Shown here piece by piece: positions 1-6,099 of a stretch of 12,647 nucleotides of DNA. The stretch is from Candidatus Woesearchaeota archaeon (lineage in GTDB: Archaea; Nanobdellota; Nanobdellia; SCGC-AAA011-G17; GW2011-AR18), in assembly GCA_018303515.1 (NCBI GenBank), contig JAGVXZ010000012.1, forward strand, positions 1-12,647, in the 5' to 3' direction. Below the pieces are notes generated by a model. It ran no database searches. It worked only from the letters and a program-made list of their open reading frames with translations, and had not been told where the DNA came from. Each line of letters opens with the position of its first letter. Position 1 is the stretch's first letter. Made by a program: the position numbers and the translations under genes.

Positions 1-2
1 GC

Positions 3-89
3 ATAAAAACTAATAGTGAAGATTTTGAAACTAAAGAAGGAAAACAAATAAGAGTAAGTACTATAGAACTTGTTTTAACTAAAAAATGA
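3..89 (+). CDS. 3' end of an unidentified protein (partial)
   Basis: An open frame enters from the left edge and ends with TGA at 87-89, giving about 28 C-terminal residues that finish with STIELVLTKK. The fragment is charged and hydrophilic and has no motif I recognise. Its stop overlaps the start of the next gene as ATGA (86-89), which suggests the two are co-transcribed and translationally coupled. Too little is visible to name a function. Confidence 0.5.
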   Translation: MKTNSEDFETKEGKQIRVSTIELVLTKK

Positions 90-340
90 ATTGTGAATTG
101 GGTTTTGATGAAAATAGAATGATGAGAGGTAATTCGGTTGATGCTTCTTCTGCTACTGATAGTATTATCTCTAAGGCTTTAGAATACCAACTAGATTGTC
201 TAATGCCCCTTTTTTTCTCTCGTGATGTAAGAGATAAAGATAAAAATAAATGGGAAATTACGTGTGAGCCTTTACGTTTAACTGACCAAAAAGTTATTTT
301 CTATAAAACTTGTGATGATTGTCCTTATAATAAACTTTAA
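86..340 (+). CDS. Small hypothetical protein with C-terminal CxxC motif
   Basis: This 84-residue protein is not recognised. It has five cysteines (residues 3, 38, 60, 76 and 79). The last two form CDDCPY close to the C-terminus, which could bind metal or be redox active, but no full zinc-finger pattern can be assigned. There is no signal peptide or membrane segment. The start is supported by the ATGA overlap with the upstream stop (86-89). The next gene, a Kef-type antiporter, begins 30 bases downstream in the same reading frame, separated by the TAA at 338-340. The protein is soluble-looking and does not resemble the antiporter's missing first helix. Confidence 0.55.
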   Translation: MNCELGFDENRMMRGNSVDASSATDSIISKALEYQLDCLMPLFFSRDVRDKDKNKWEITCEPLRLTDQKVIFYKTCDDCPYNKL

Positions 341-343
341 ATA
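336..343 (+). promoter_or_regulatory. Possible TATA box for the Kef-type antiporter
   Basis: TTTAAATA overlaps the stop codon of the upstream gene. Its centre is 31 nt before the ATG at 371, slightly longer than the 25-28 nt seen at other genes here. A second T/A-rich candidate at 349-356 would start transcription inside the gene. The antiporter may instead be read through from upstream. Confidence 0.35.
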
Positions 344-370
344 TTCCTTTTTTATAAGTTAATTAAAAAG

Positions 371-1993
371 ATGGTGTTAGAAAGTTTAGTTCATTCTTCA
401 AGTTATTTTATTTTAGGTCCTTTAGTTTTTGGTTTAATTAATGATTTGGATTTAGTAAAATCTCTTAGTGAGATTGGAATTGCCTTTTTGCTTTTTGTTG
501 TTGGTTTGGAGATTGATATAAAAAAATTAAAGGAAGTTGGATGGATAGCTTCAATTGGCGGTTTGTTTCAAGTTTTACTTGTATTTTTATTAGGTTATTA
601 TGTTTCAACTTCTTTAGGATTTAAGCATGAAGTATCATTGTATCTTGGAATTGCTTTATCTTTTTCATCTACTATGGTTGTAGTTAAATTATTATCTGAT
701 AAAAGTGAAATTGATACTCTGCATGGAAGAATAATTCTTGGTTTTCTTTTAATGCAAGATTTAATTGCGATGATTGTATTAGCTTTAATGCTTGGTATTG
801 GAGATGGTTTTTCATGGTTAGTTCTTTTACCTATCCTAATAAAATCTTTAGTTTTACTTTTGTTAGCTTTAGTTTCTTCCTGGTTTATATTTCCAAGGCT
901 GTTTGATTTTGCTGCTAAATCAAAAGAGTTTTTATTTTTATCTTCTGTTACTGTTTGTTTTTTATTTGCTTTAGTGGCAGATGTAATGGATTTTTCAATT
1001 GCAATAGGTGCTTTCATTGCAGGTGTAGCTTTGGCACCTTTACCTTATGCTACAGATGTTAAAGGGCGTGTGGAACCAATAAAGGATTTCTTTGCAACAA
1101 TATTTTTCGTTTCTTTAGGTGTACAGTTAGTTTTTACAGGGTTAGGAAGTATGATTGAATTGATTTTAATTTTCTTATCATTTATTTTAGTTTTAAAACC
1201 ACTTTTGATTTTCATTTTAGGTATTTTATTTGGATACTCTTCTCAAGTATCTTTCACGGCTGGAGTTTATTTGGCACAGATAAGTGAGTTTTCATTAATT
1301 TTGATTTCAAGTGCTTTAGTTTTAGGAAATGTATCAGCTCCGGTGTTTTCATTAATTGTTCTATTAATGGCTTTGTCTGTAGTTACTACTTCTTATTTTA
1401 TAGAACATGCTCATTCTATTTATGGTTTTCAAAAAAACTTTTTAGAATGGTTTGAAAGATTTTCTATTGTAAAAAGGGAAAAATTGGAATATGGTAATAA
1501 ATCTGTTAAAAAGAGTGCAGTTTTATTAGGCTGTGGAAAAATGGGTATGATGTTTATTGAAACTTTAAAAAAATTAAAACAGGATGTAGTAATCTTAGAT
1601 AATAATCCAAAGGTTATTCAAAATCTGATGACAACTAAAATAAATTGTAGATATGGTGATGCAACTTCTCGCGTGATTCTTGAAAGTCTAAACCTTAAAA
1701 GTGTGAAGATTATAATTTCAACTATACCTGATTTGAAGGTTAATCAATTTGTTCTTAATTATATTAAATTCATAAATCCAGAAATTTTAGTAATTCTTAC
1801 GGCTAATAGGACGAAAGAGGTTTTAGATCTTTATGATTTAGGTGCTGATTATGTTATAGTTCCAAGGGTGATTTCTGGTTCGAATATTTCTGAAATGCTG
1901 TTGAAGGTATTTAAATCTAAAAAAAATCTTGGGATTCTTCGTGAAGAGAACCTTAGGGTTCTTGAGAAATTACAAAGTTTGGGGATGGGTTAA
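371..1993 (+). CDS. Kef-type K+/H+ (CPA2) antiporter with TrkA-N domain
   Basis: This is a membrane cation:proton antiporter of the CPA2 family, which exchanges K+ or Na+ for H+ across the cytoplasmic membrane. Residues 1-345 are a multi-helix membrane domain. They contain family-typical stretches: EIGIAFLLFVVGLEID (34-49), SSTMVVVKLL (99-108) with the downstream QD pair (129-130), and AIGAFIAGVALAP (211-223). Residues 381-500 form a Rossmann TrkA-N (RCK-like) domain with GCGKMG at 387-392 and Asp410 at the expected NAD ribose-binding position, so gating by a nucleotide is likely. The N-terminus is odd: the protein starts almost at the ILGP motif that normally ends helix 2, so helix 1 seems absent. 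There is an in-frame stop 30 bases upstream, so the start cannot be extended far. The stop shares TTAA with the convergent CCA gene. Confidence 0.9.
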   Translation: MVLESLVHSSSYFILGPLVFGLINDLDLVKSLSEIGIAFLLFVVGLEIDIKKLKEVGWIASIGGLFQVLLVFLLGYYVSTSLGFKHEVSLYLGIALSFSSTMVVVKLLSDKSEIDTLHGRIILGFLLMQDLIAMIVLALMLGIGDGFSWLVLLPILIKSLVLLLLALVSSWFIFPRLFDFAAKSKEFLFLSSVTVCFLFALVADVMDFSIAIGAFIAGVALAPLPYATDVKGRVEPIKDFFATIFFVSLGVQLVFTGLGSMIELILIFLSFILVLKPLLIFILGILFGYSSQVSFTAGVYLAQISEFSLILISSALVLGNVSAPVFSLIVLLMALSVVTTSYFIEHAHSIYGFQKNFLEWFERFSIVKREKLEYGNKSVKKSAVLLGCGKMGMMFIETLKKLKQDVVILDNNPKVIQNLMTTKINCRYGDATSRVILESLNLKSVKIIISTIPDLKVNQFVLNYIKFINPEILVILTANRTKEVLDLYDLGADYVIVPRVISGSNISEMLLKVFKSKKNLGILREENLRVLEKLQSLGMG

Positions 1994-3147
1994 AACTTAA
2001 TTTTCTTTACTCTAGTTTTAATCTCAACATTCTTAAATAAATTTTTTAGGAATTTCTTAGGGTCTGTGAAATCTCTTTTTAATTTTGTACATATCTTATT
2101 CTCTTTTGTAAATGTTAGCTTATGCTTTTGTTTAAATTTTTTTACATCTAGTGGTTTGTCTAGCGGTGGGCCGTAATGTAATCTAAATTCATTTAATCTT
2201 TTATTTTTAAGATTGTACCAAAATAATGCTACTTTTTCACCTCTCCAATAAAATCCAGAATCCTTCACCTTAAAATCCCTTAGTTCTCTTTTTATGTATT
2301 CAAATGCTTTCAATAATTTAGTGCCTACAACATCTCTTTTGCCTTTTAAAGGAGAGGCTTCTAGGATTATATCTTTCTTTTTTAGATCTCCTTTTTTCAG
2401 TCTTTTTTCTTTGAAAAATGTTGGCGATGGTGAAACTAAATATTCCTTAGCTCTTTTTTGAAATATGTAGAATTTTTCTTTTGATAATGCTGCTGCCGCG
2501 TTTCTGGTTTTATCAATTGGATCAATAACAATTAATGGAGATTTCTTTGATTGATTTATATTTCCTTCTCCTATTTGTGTTCCTTCTTTTACTTTTGAAA
2601 TAAATTTAATTAACTCTTTAAAGGATCCTTTGTTTATTGTTAGAATCTCTAAGACGTGACCTGAAAACCCATTGATATATGTTTCTGCGCCATATATATT
2701 TTGACCTTTACAAAATTGTTTTACTAATCTTATTTCATTACAGAGTTTTTTATTTGTATTTTTTTGTATCCATTCAACATGTAGTGGTGAATAATCTGTT
2801 GTGTTCCTTGCTTCTTTTAATTCTTTGATTTTTAAAACGGGTATTATTTCAAAGTTAAGACCTTTGAATTTTACTTGAAAATAGTCTCTTGAACCATGTA
2901 TTCTTTCAACTGATCTGAAATATCTTTTTAATGATTTTTCTAATTGATCTGAAATATTATCCTCTTTAGGAAATAATACAAAAATGTCTATGTCGTGATT
3001 ACCAGATAACCATGTGTTTTTTGCATAAGAACCGCCTACCTTTATTGTTTCTTCAATCTTTAGTTTTTTTAAAAAAGATTCTACTTTTGATTTTATTTCT
3101 TCTTTTTCTTTTTCTGATGGACAGATTTCTTTAAGCAATTTTTCCAT
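1990..3147 (-). CDS. cca: CCA-adding enzyme, archaeal class I tRNA nucleotidyltransferase
   Basis: The enzyme adds or repairs the CCA end of tRNAs from CTP and ATP without a nucleic-acid template. The class I palm signature GGSYAKNTWLSGNHDID lies at residues 38-54, with the catalytic DxD pair at Asp52/Asp54. The third carboxylate falls in FEIIPV (99-104), where it is Glu100 rather than the usual Asp. Archaeal-family motifs follow at GFSGHVLEIL (160-169) and LIVIDPIDKTRNAAAAL (205-221). I chose the ATG at 3147 (385 residues): the reading frame extends to a GTG at 3234, but the archaeal family begins near MEKLLKEICPSEKEK, and a TATA-like CTTATAAT sits 26 nt before this ATG. The protein is somewhat shorter than typical archaeal homologues (about 440). 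The stop overlaps the convergent antiporter gene by 4 bases. Confidence 0.95.
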   Translation of the reverse strand: MEKLLKEICPSEKEKEEIKSKVESFLKKLKIEETIKVGGSYAKNTWLSGNHDIDIFVLFPKEDNISDQLEKSLKRYFRSVERIHGSRDYFQVKFKGLNFEIIPVLKIKELKEARNTTDYSPLHVEWIQKNTNKKLCNEIRLVKQFCKGQNIYGAETYINGFSGHVLEILTINKGSFKELIKFISKVKEGTQIGEGNINQSKKSPLIVIDPIDKTRNAAAALSKEKFYIFQKRAKEYLVSPSPTFFKEKRLKKGDLKKKDIILEASPLKGKRDVVGTKLLKAFEYIKRELRDFKVKDSGFYWRGEKVALFWYNLKNKRLNEFRLHYGPPLDKPLDVKKFKQKHKLTFTKENKICTKLKRDFTDPKKFLKNLFKNVEIKTRVKKIKF

Positions 3148-3169
3148 GGAATTTTTATTGAATTTTTTA

Positions 3170-3177
3170 ATTATAAG
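3170..3177 (-). promoter_or_regulatory. TATA box for the CCA-adding enzyme gene
   Basis: On the minus strand this reads CTTATAAT, centred 26.5 nt before the ATG at 3147, with no Shine-Dalgarno between. The geometry predicts a leaderless transcript and supports this start over the upstream GTG. Confidence 0.65.
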
Positions 3178-3255
3178 TGTTTTGGTATAAGATTCTTCCT
3201 GTAGAAGCAAGTGGCATATGTCTGTTGCTTGCACAAATCTTTTTGGAGAGTAACC

Positions 3256-3263
3256 TTTTTATA
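3256..3263 (+). promoter_or_regulatory. TATA box for the coiled-coil / secretion-ATPase-like unit
   Basis: TTTTTATA is centred 26.5 nt before the ATG at 3286, with no Shine-Dalgarno in between, so the transcript is probably leaderless. It lies in a 138-base divergent spacer shared with the CCA gene. Confidence 0.65.
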
Positions 3264-3285
3264 CTAATTAATTGTATTTTACTAT

Positions 3286-3600
3286 ATGGCAACTAAAAAG
3301 ATGGTGAATAGCTCAAGGGGAAGACCTTCAAAAGATGTGGATTTGATAAAGTCTGTTGAAAAGTTAGTTATTAGAATAGATCATTTAGTTGAGCTTTTTG
3401 AGGAGGCTTCTAAGCATGTAGCTGAAGTTGAAGGTGCGGAAATAAAAGTGCAAGAGCTATCTAAAAGATTAGATGATTTATTAGAACAAAATAAATCTAT
3501 TGCCAAGGGTCTAATTTTATTGGAAAAATATGTTCGTGGAAAGACGAGACTAGATGCTGGTCCAGAAACCAGTAAACTTTCAGAATATGGTAGCTTCTGA
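3286..3600 (+). CDS. Small coiled-coil protein, unknown function
   Basis: This is a 104-residue hydrophilic protein with no signal peptide or membrane helix. After a basic N-terminus (MATKKMVNSSRGRPSKD) comes a heptad-like amphipathic region at about residues 20-87, broken near EVEGAEI (48-54), which suggests an antiparallel or two-part coiled coil. The C-terminal 15 residues look disordered. It is the first gene of a two-gene unit: the following gene starts inside its last codons (14-base overlap if that gene starts at 3587), so the products are likely made together and may interact. I do not recognise the family. An adaptor or scaffold for the downstream secretion-ATPase-like domain is inference only. 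Confidence 0.75.
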   Translation: MATKKMVNSSRGRPSKDVDLIKSVEKLVIRIDHLVELFEEASKHVAEVEGAEIKVQELSKRLDDLLEQNKSIAKGLILLEKYVRGKTRLDAGPETSKLSEYGSF

Positions 3601-4159
3601 TATTTATTTTGTGAGAGATGATTTTGTTGAAAGAGACAGAATAAAGTTGTCTCATGTAGTTAATGTTGTAAATTCTAAACCTAGACAGTATGAAGCAAAG
3701 GCTGTATTTTTAAGAAATTTTGTAGATTGTTTAGTTCTAGCATCATTTAAAATTAAGAAGTCTCCTGATCATACTAAAATGAGTGAAAAGGATTTAATAA
3801 AAAGAAAAGAAGAAATTCTTATGAGATTAACTCAATTAAAGAAAAATGAGAAAAAAGATAAGAAAGATGCAATTTTAAAACTTATGAGAATAAAGGGTAT
3901 AAAGGAAATTATTTGTGATGGTGTTAAAAAAACAATAAGATTATTACATTCTGATGGTAATTATGAAGAAACGGAAATGAAATTTGAGAATTTAGAAGAA
4001 CTCAATTCTTTTATATTATTTTTATCCGATTTATTACATATTCATATTGATGAGGGAAAACCGTTTCTTGATGGTCCTGTTGAGAATAGGTACCATGTAC
4101 AAGCAACATTGGGTACGGAATTCTTTAAACCAAAGTTTGTAATTAGTAACTTTTTTTAG
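3587..4159 (+). CDS. Stand-alone domain like the N-domain of FlaI/GspE secretion ATPases
   Basis: The protein has 190 residues from the ATG at 3587. An alternative ATG at 3554 would give 201 residues and a longer overlap with the preceding gene. Residues 1-60 are unassigned and 65-95 are a charged helix. Residues 98-190 follow the order of the domain that precedes the RecA-like core in archaeal type II/IV secretion ATPases (FlaI, PilT/GspE type): IKEIICDG (105-112), FENLEELNSFI (133-143), KPFLDG (158-163), VQATLG (171-176) and FVISNFF (184-190), which matches the family's FTIRKF strand. The protein stops there, so there is no Walker A, Walker B or His box, and the next gene is on the opposite strand. 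It therefore cannot hydrolyse ATP alone. It could be a regulatory or partner subunit for a secretion or pilus ATPase encoded elsewhere, or the remains of a truncated one. Conserved surface positions and an intact reading frame favour a functional protein. Confidence 0.7.
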   Translation: MVASDIYFVRDDFVERDRIKLSHVVNVVNSKPRQYEAKAVFLRNFVDCLVLASFKIKKSPDHTKMSEKDLIKRKEEILMRLTQLKKNEKKDKKDAILKLMRIKGIKEIICDGVKKTIRLLHSDGNYEETEMKFENLEELNSFILFLSDLLHIHIDEGKPFLDGPVENRYHVQATLGTEFFKPKFVISNFF

Positions 4160-4547
4160 ATTTTAATGTTCCTTTTAATAAAAAACCTAATGTGATTATT
4201 GTTAATAAAAGGGCTAATAATCCAAAATTTTGTGTTTTTTCTTTTTCAGAAATTACTTCAATATTCTCTGGGGTTGCAATTGTTTTTAAAGTTTGTAAAT
4301 TATTCTTTTCTGGAAGGTTTTCTGAAGAGAGACATTCTTCAGAACAACAAATGTTATTATCCCAGTTTTTAAGTAGTTGTGAAGGACAGAACTGCTCTCC
4401 AGAACATTGAATGCCATGTTGTGTTTTACAACTACAGTCAGGATCACCTTCTAAACAATCTGGATTACAGCCATCTCCTTCTTTACATGATTGAGCAAAA
4501 ACTAATGGAAGAAGAATCAAAATAATTAAAATAATCTTTAATTTCAT
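4143..4547 (-). CDS. Secreted Cys-rich protein with C-terminal membrane anchor
   Basis: This 134-residue protein has a clear signal peptide (residues 1-18, a Leu/Ile-rich core ending VFA before QSC). An ectodomain at 19-75 holds ten cysteines (21, 27, 31, 38, 40, 48, 54, 67, 68, 72), enough for five disulfides. Acidic GDGCNPDC and EGDPDCSC segments could also bind Ca2+. A linker at 76-107 leads to a single membrane helix (about 108-124) and a short basic tail (KGTLKSKKSY), giving N-out/C-in topology. The function is unknown; a cell-surface binding or adhesion module is possible. The start at 4547 is supported by a TATA box 26 nt upstream. The 3' end overlaps the convergent gene by 17 bases. 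A Cys-rich exported domain implies disulfide formation outside the cell. Confidence 0.8.
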   Translation of the reverse strand: MKLKIILIILILLPLVFAQSCKEGDGCNPDCLEGDPDCSCKTQHGIQCSGEQFCPSQLLKNWDNNICCSEECLSSENLPEKNNLQTLKTIATPENIEVISEKEKTQNFGLLALLLTIITLGFLLKGTLKSKKSY

Positions 4548-4569
4548 AAGTTTATTCCTGGTTGCTATT

Positions 4570-4577
4570 ATTTAAAT
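4570..4577 (-). promoter_or_regulatory. TATA box for the Cys-rich surface protein
   Basis: Palindromic ATTTAAAT is centred 26.5 nt before the ATG at 4547 on the minus strand, directly after the stop of the upstream Lrp-like gene. It predicts a leaderless transcript separate from the regulator gene. Confidence 0.6.
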
Positions 4578-4583
4578 ATATTT

Positions 4584-5048
4584 TTAAATTAAATATTTTT
4601 TTTCTTGTAAACATGTAAGGAATTCTTCTGTTTTAAGATTGGAAATTAAATAGTGTACTTCAATCTTTTTTATTTTAAAATCTGTTTCTAATTCTTCTAT
4701 AAACTTTTCTGAGTCTTCAATATCCTTAAAAATTACATCTAGAAGAAAATCATATCCATTGTTTATTCTAAACATGTTGTTTATGTTTTTATGCGTGAGT
4801 AGATACTCCTTTAAACATTCTTTTTCTTCTGCATTAACTTTAATAATAATGTTTGCTCTTGCTGAATATCCTATCTTTTTAAAATCAATTAAGGATGAAT
4901 GTTTTATAATAAATTCATTTTGGAACTTCTTTAATTTGTCGTGTAATGTTGATATTGGAATTGTTGTTTTTCTAGATAGTTCTTTTAATGTCATTCTACT
5001 GTCTCTTCTTAAGTGTATAATAAATTCTTCTTCTTTATTTCTTAGCAT
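4584..5048 (-). CDS. Lrp/AsnC-family transcriptional regulator
   Basis: This is a DNA-binding transcription factor of the feast/famine (Lrp/AsnC) family. Residues 5-45 form the helix-turn-helix, with MTLKELSRKTTIPISTLHDKL (19-39) as the first and recognition helices. Residues 62-140 form the RAM/ligand-binding domain, with the typical turn NNGYDFLLDVIF (96-107) and a final strand KIEVHYLISNLK (128-139). The length (154) is normal. I chose the ATG at 5048 because a strong Shine-Dalgarno (GAGGTGG) lies just before it; an in-frame TTG at 5063 lies inside that leader. It is divergent from an AbrB-PhoU regulator across a spacer with palindromes, so autoregulation and control of the neighbour are plausible. 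The effector, probably an amino acid or other small molecule, cannot be told from sequence. Confidence 0.9.
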   Translation of the reverse strand: MLRNKEEEFIIHLRRDSRMTLKELSRKTTIPISTLHDKLKKFQNEFIIKHSSLIDFKKIGYSARANIIIKVNAEEKECLKEYLLTHKNINNMFRINNGYDFLLDVIFKDIEDSEKFIEELETDFKIKKIEVHYLISNLKTEEFLTCLQEKKYLI

Positions 5049-5053
5049 TTTGC

Positions 5054-5061
5054 TCCACCTC
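5054..5061 (-). promoter_or_regulatory. Shine-Dalgarno that fixes the Lrp-like start
   Basis: On the minus strand this reads GAGGTGGA, five bases before the ATG at 5048. It matches the archaeal anti-SD and argues against the TTG at 5063 as start. Confidence 0.75.
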
Positions 5062-5083
5062 AAGAGTATGTTTAATTTGATTT

Positions 5084-5091
5084 AGTATAAA
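5084..5091 (-). promoter_or_regulatory. TATA box for the Lrp-like regulator
   Basis: The minus strand reads TTTATACT, and the predicted transcription start is near 5061. That leaves a leader of about 13 nt containing the Shine-Dalgarno, in contrast to the leaderless neighbours. Confidence 0.5.
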
Positions 5092-5093
5092 TT

Positions 5094-5109
5094 TAATCCT
5101 TAAGAATTA
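5094..5109. promoter_or_regulatory. Inverted repeat, candidate Lrp operator
   Basis: TAATCCTTAAGAATTA is a 16-base inverted repeat with 14 of 16 positions symmetric. It sits immediately upstream of the Lrp-like TATA box, a position suited to autoregulation. Lrp-family proteins bind short palindromes as dimers. The low GC content makes chance symmetry a real alternative. Confidence 0.35.
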
Positions 5110-5132
5110 TATTGGTTTATAGAAACTTTAGT

Positions 5133-5146
5133 TAATTATATAATTA
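5133..5146. promoter_or_regulatory. Perfect AT palindrome upstream of the PhoU-like gene
   Basis: TAATTATATAATTA is a perfect 14-base palindrome that ends 8 bases before the PhoU-like TATA box (5155-5162). It could be an operator or just a DNA-opening element. It contains no G or C, so chance is hard to exclude. Confidence 0.3.
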
Positions 5147-5154
5147 TATAAATG

Positions 5155-5162
5155 TTTAAATA
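5155..5162 (+). promoter_or_regulatory. TATA box for the AbrB-PhoU regulator
   Basis: TTTAAATA is centred 26.5 nt before the ATG at 5185. The upstream in-frame ATG at 5152 lies across the edge of this box and so would not be in the mRNA. Confidence 0.7.
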
Positions 5163-5184
5163 TCTTCTTAATTTATTGTTTTTA

Positions 5185-6099
5185 ATGATTAGGAAAGTAA
5201 TTCAATTGGCTGGTAAAACTTCAGTTATTTCCCTCCCTTTGCCATGGGTTAGGAAGTATAATATCGAAAAAGGAGCTGAACTAGAACTAATTGAAAGAGG
5301 AAGGGAGATTATAATAAAGACAAATAAGGATTTACAAATTGATAGGATTGTGATTAATATTAATGATCTGGATGAACAGTCAATTAAATGGACATTATCT
5401 GCTTTGCATAAGTTTGGATATGATGAAATTGAGGTTGTAAGTGATAAAGAAGAGTATTTTCAAGTTTTAAATGATATGGTGAAGGATATTCTTTTAGGTT
5501 TTGTGATTATGCAACAAACTTCTAAAAAAGTTGTATTAAAATCAGTTTCAAATGATGTTGAATCGGAGTTTGACATGGCTCTAAGAAGAGCGTTTTTAGT
5601 AACTCTTTCTTTAGGGGAAGGAATAGTTTCAAAATTAAAACAAAATAATAATGATTTTAGTGATCTGTATTATCTTGAGAAAGTCAATAATCAATTTACT
5701 AATTTTTGTGAAAGGTTATTGAATAAGAAAGGATTTAGAGATTTTAGAAAGACTTGTTTTTATTATGTGATTGTATGGAATTTAGAAAAGATTTGTGATG
5801 TATACGCAGATTTATGTAAAGTGTTAGAAAGAACTGAAATTACTAATCATTTTATTCTCTTAATTGAGAAAACAAATGAAGTTTTTAAAGGATATTATAA
5901 TTTATTTTATAATTTTGAAAATAAGAAGTTAGTTGAGTTAGATAAATTAATCTTGGAATTATTAGATAACATTTCTTCTTTGAAATTATATGGTGAAGAA
6001 TATTCTTGTTTGAAAGGAATTTTATCCAGAACTCGTGAATTTTTAGCGAGTACTATTGCAATCAATCATGAGAAGCATTCTATCAATACCTTTTCTTAA
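5185..6099 (+). CDS. AbrB-PhoU type regulator (archaeal PhoU family)
   Basis: The product is a cytoplasmic regulator with an N-terminal SpoVT/AbrB-like swapped-hairpin domain at residues 1-47 (RKVIQLAGKTSVISLPLPW, then KGAELELIERGREIII). A PhoU-like alpha-helical domain follows at about residues 105-300. In archaea this architecture is annotated as a phosphate-uptake regulator; the helical bundle binds metal in related proteins and the AbrB part may bind DNA. I chose the ATG at 5185 (304 residues): the 11 residues from the earlier ATG at 5152 precede the family start and that ATG overlaps the TATA box. No pst transporter genes are nearby, so a link to phosphate comes from family knowledge only. 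The 3' end overlaps the convergent kinase-like gene by 57 bases. Confidence 0.85.
   Translation: MIRKVIQLAGKTSVISLPLPWVRKYNIEKGAELELIERGREIIIKTNKDLQIDRIVININDLDEQSIKWTLSALHKFGYDEIEVVSDKEEYFQVLNDMVKDILLGFVIMQQTSKKVVLKSVSNDVESEFDMALRRAFLVTLSLGEGIVSKLKQNNNDFSDLYYLEKVNNQFTNFCERLLNKKGFRDFRKTCFYYVIVWNLEKICDVYADLCKVLERTEITNHFILLIEKTNEVFKGYYNLFYNFENKKLVELDKLILELLDNISSLKLYGEEYSCLKGILSRTREFLASTIAINHEKHSINTFS

Noticed and set aside
598..1017. Minus-strand frame of 139 codons inside the antiporter gene
   Set aside because: It is antisense to a clear membrane-domain coding region, is Lys/Thr/Ser-rich as expected for the reverse of hydrophobic codons, and has no promoter or family match.
1872..1884. GGTTCGAAT, similar to a tRNA T-loop
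   Set aside because: It lies inside the antiporter coding sequence and no acceptor, anticodon or D arm can be built around it.
3148..3234. 29-residue N-terminal extension of the CCA enzyme from a GTG
   Set aside because: The TATA-like box lies within it, 26 nt before the ATG at 3147, and the family begins at that ATG.
4150..4158. Run of seven T residues as a terminator of the plus-strand gene
   Set aside because: The T-run encodes the final Phe-Phe codons and runs into the stop; T-runs are common here, so I did not call it as a terminator.
5152..5184. 11-residue hydrophobic N-terminal extension of the PhoU-like protein
   Set aside because: The upstream ATG abuts the TATA box, and the AbrB-like domain begins right after the ATG at 5185.
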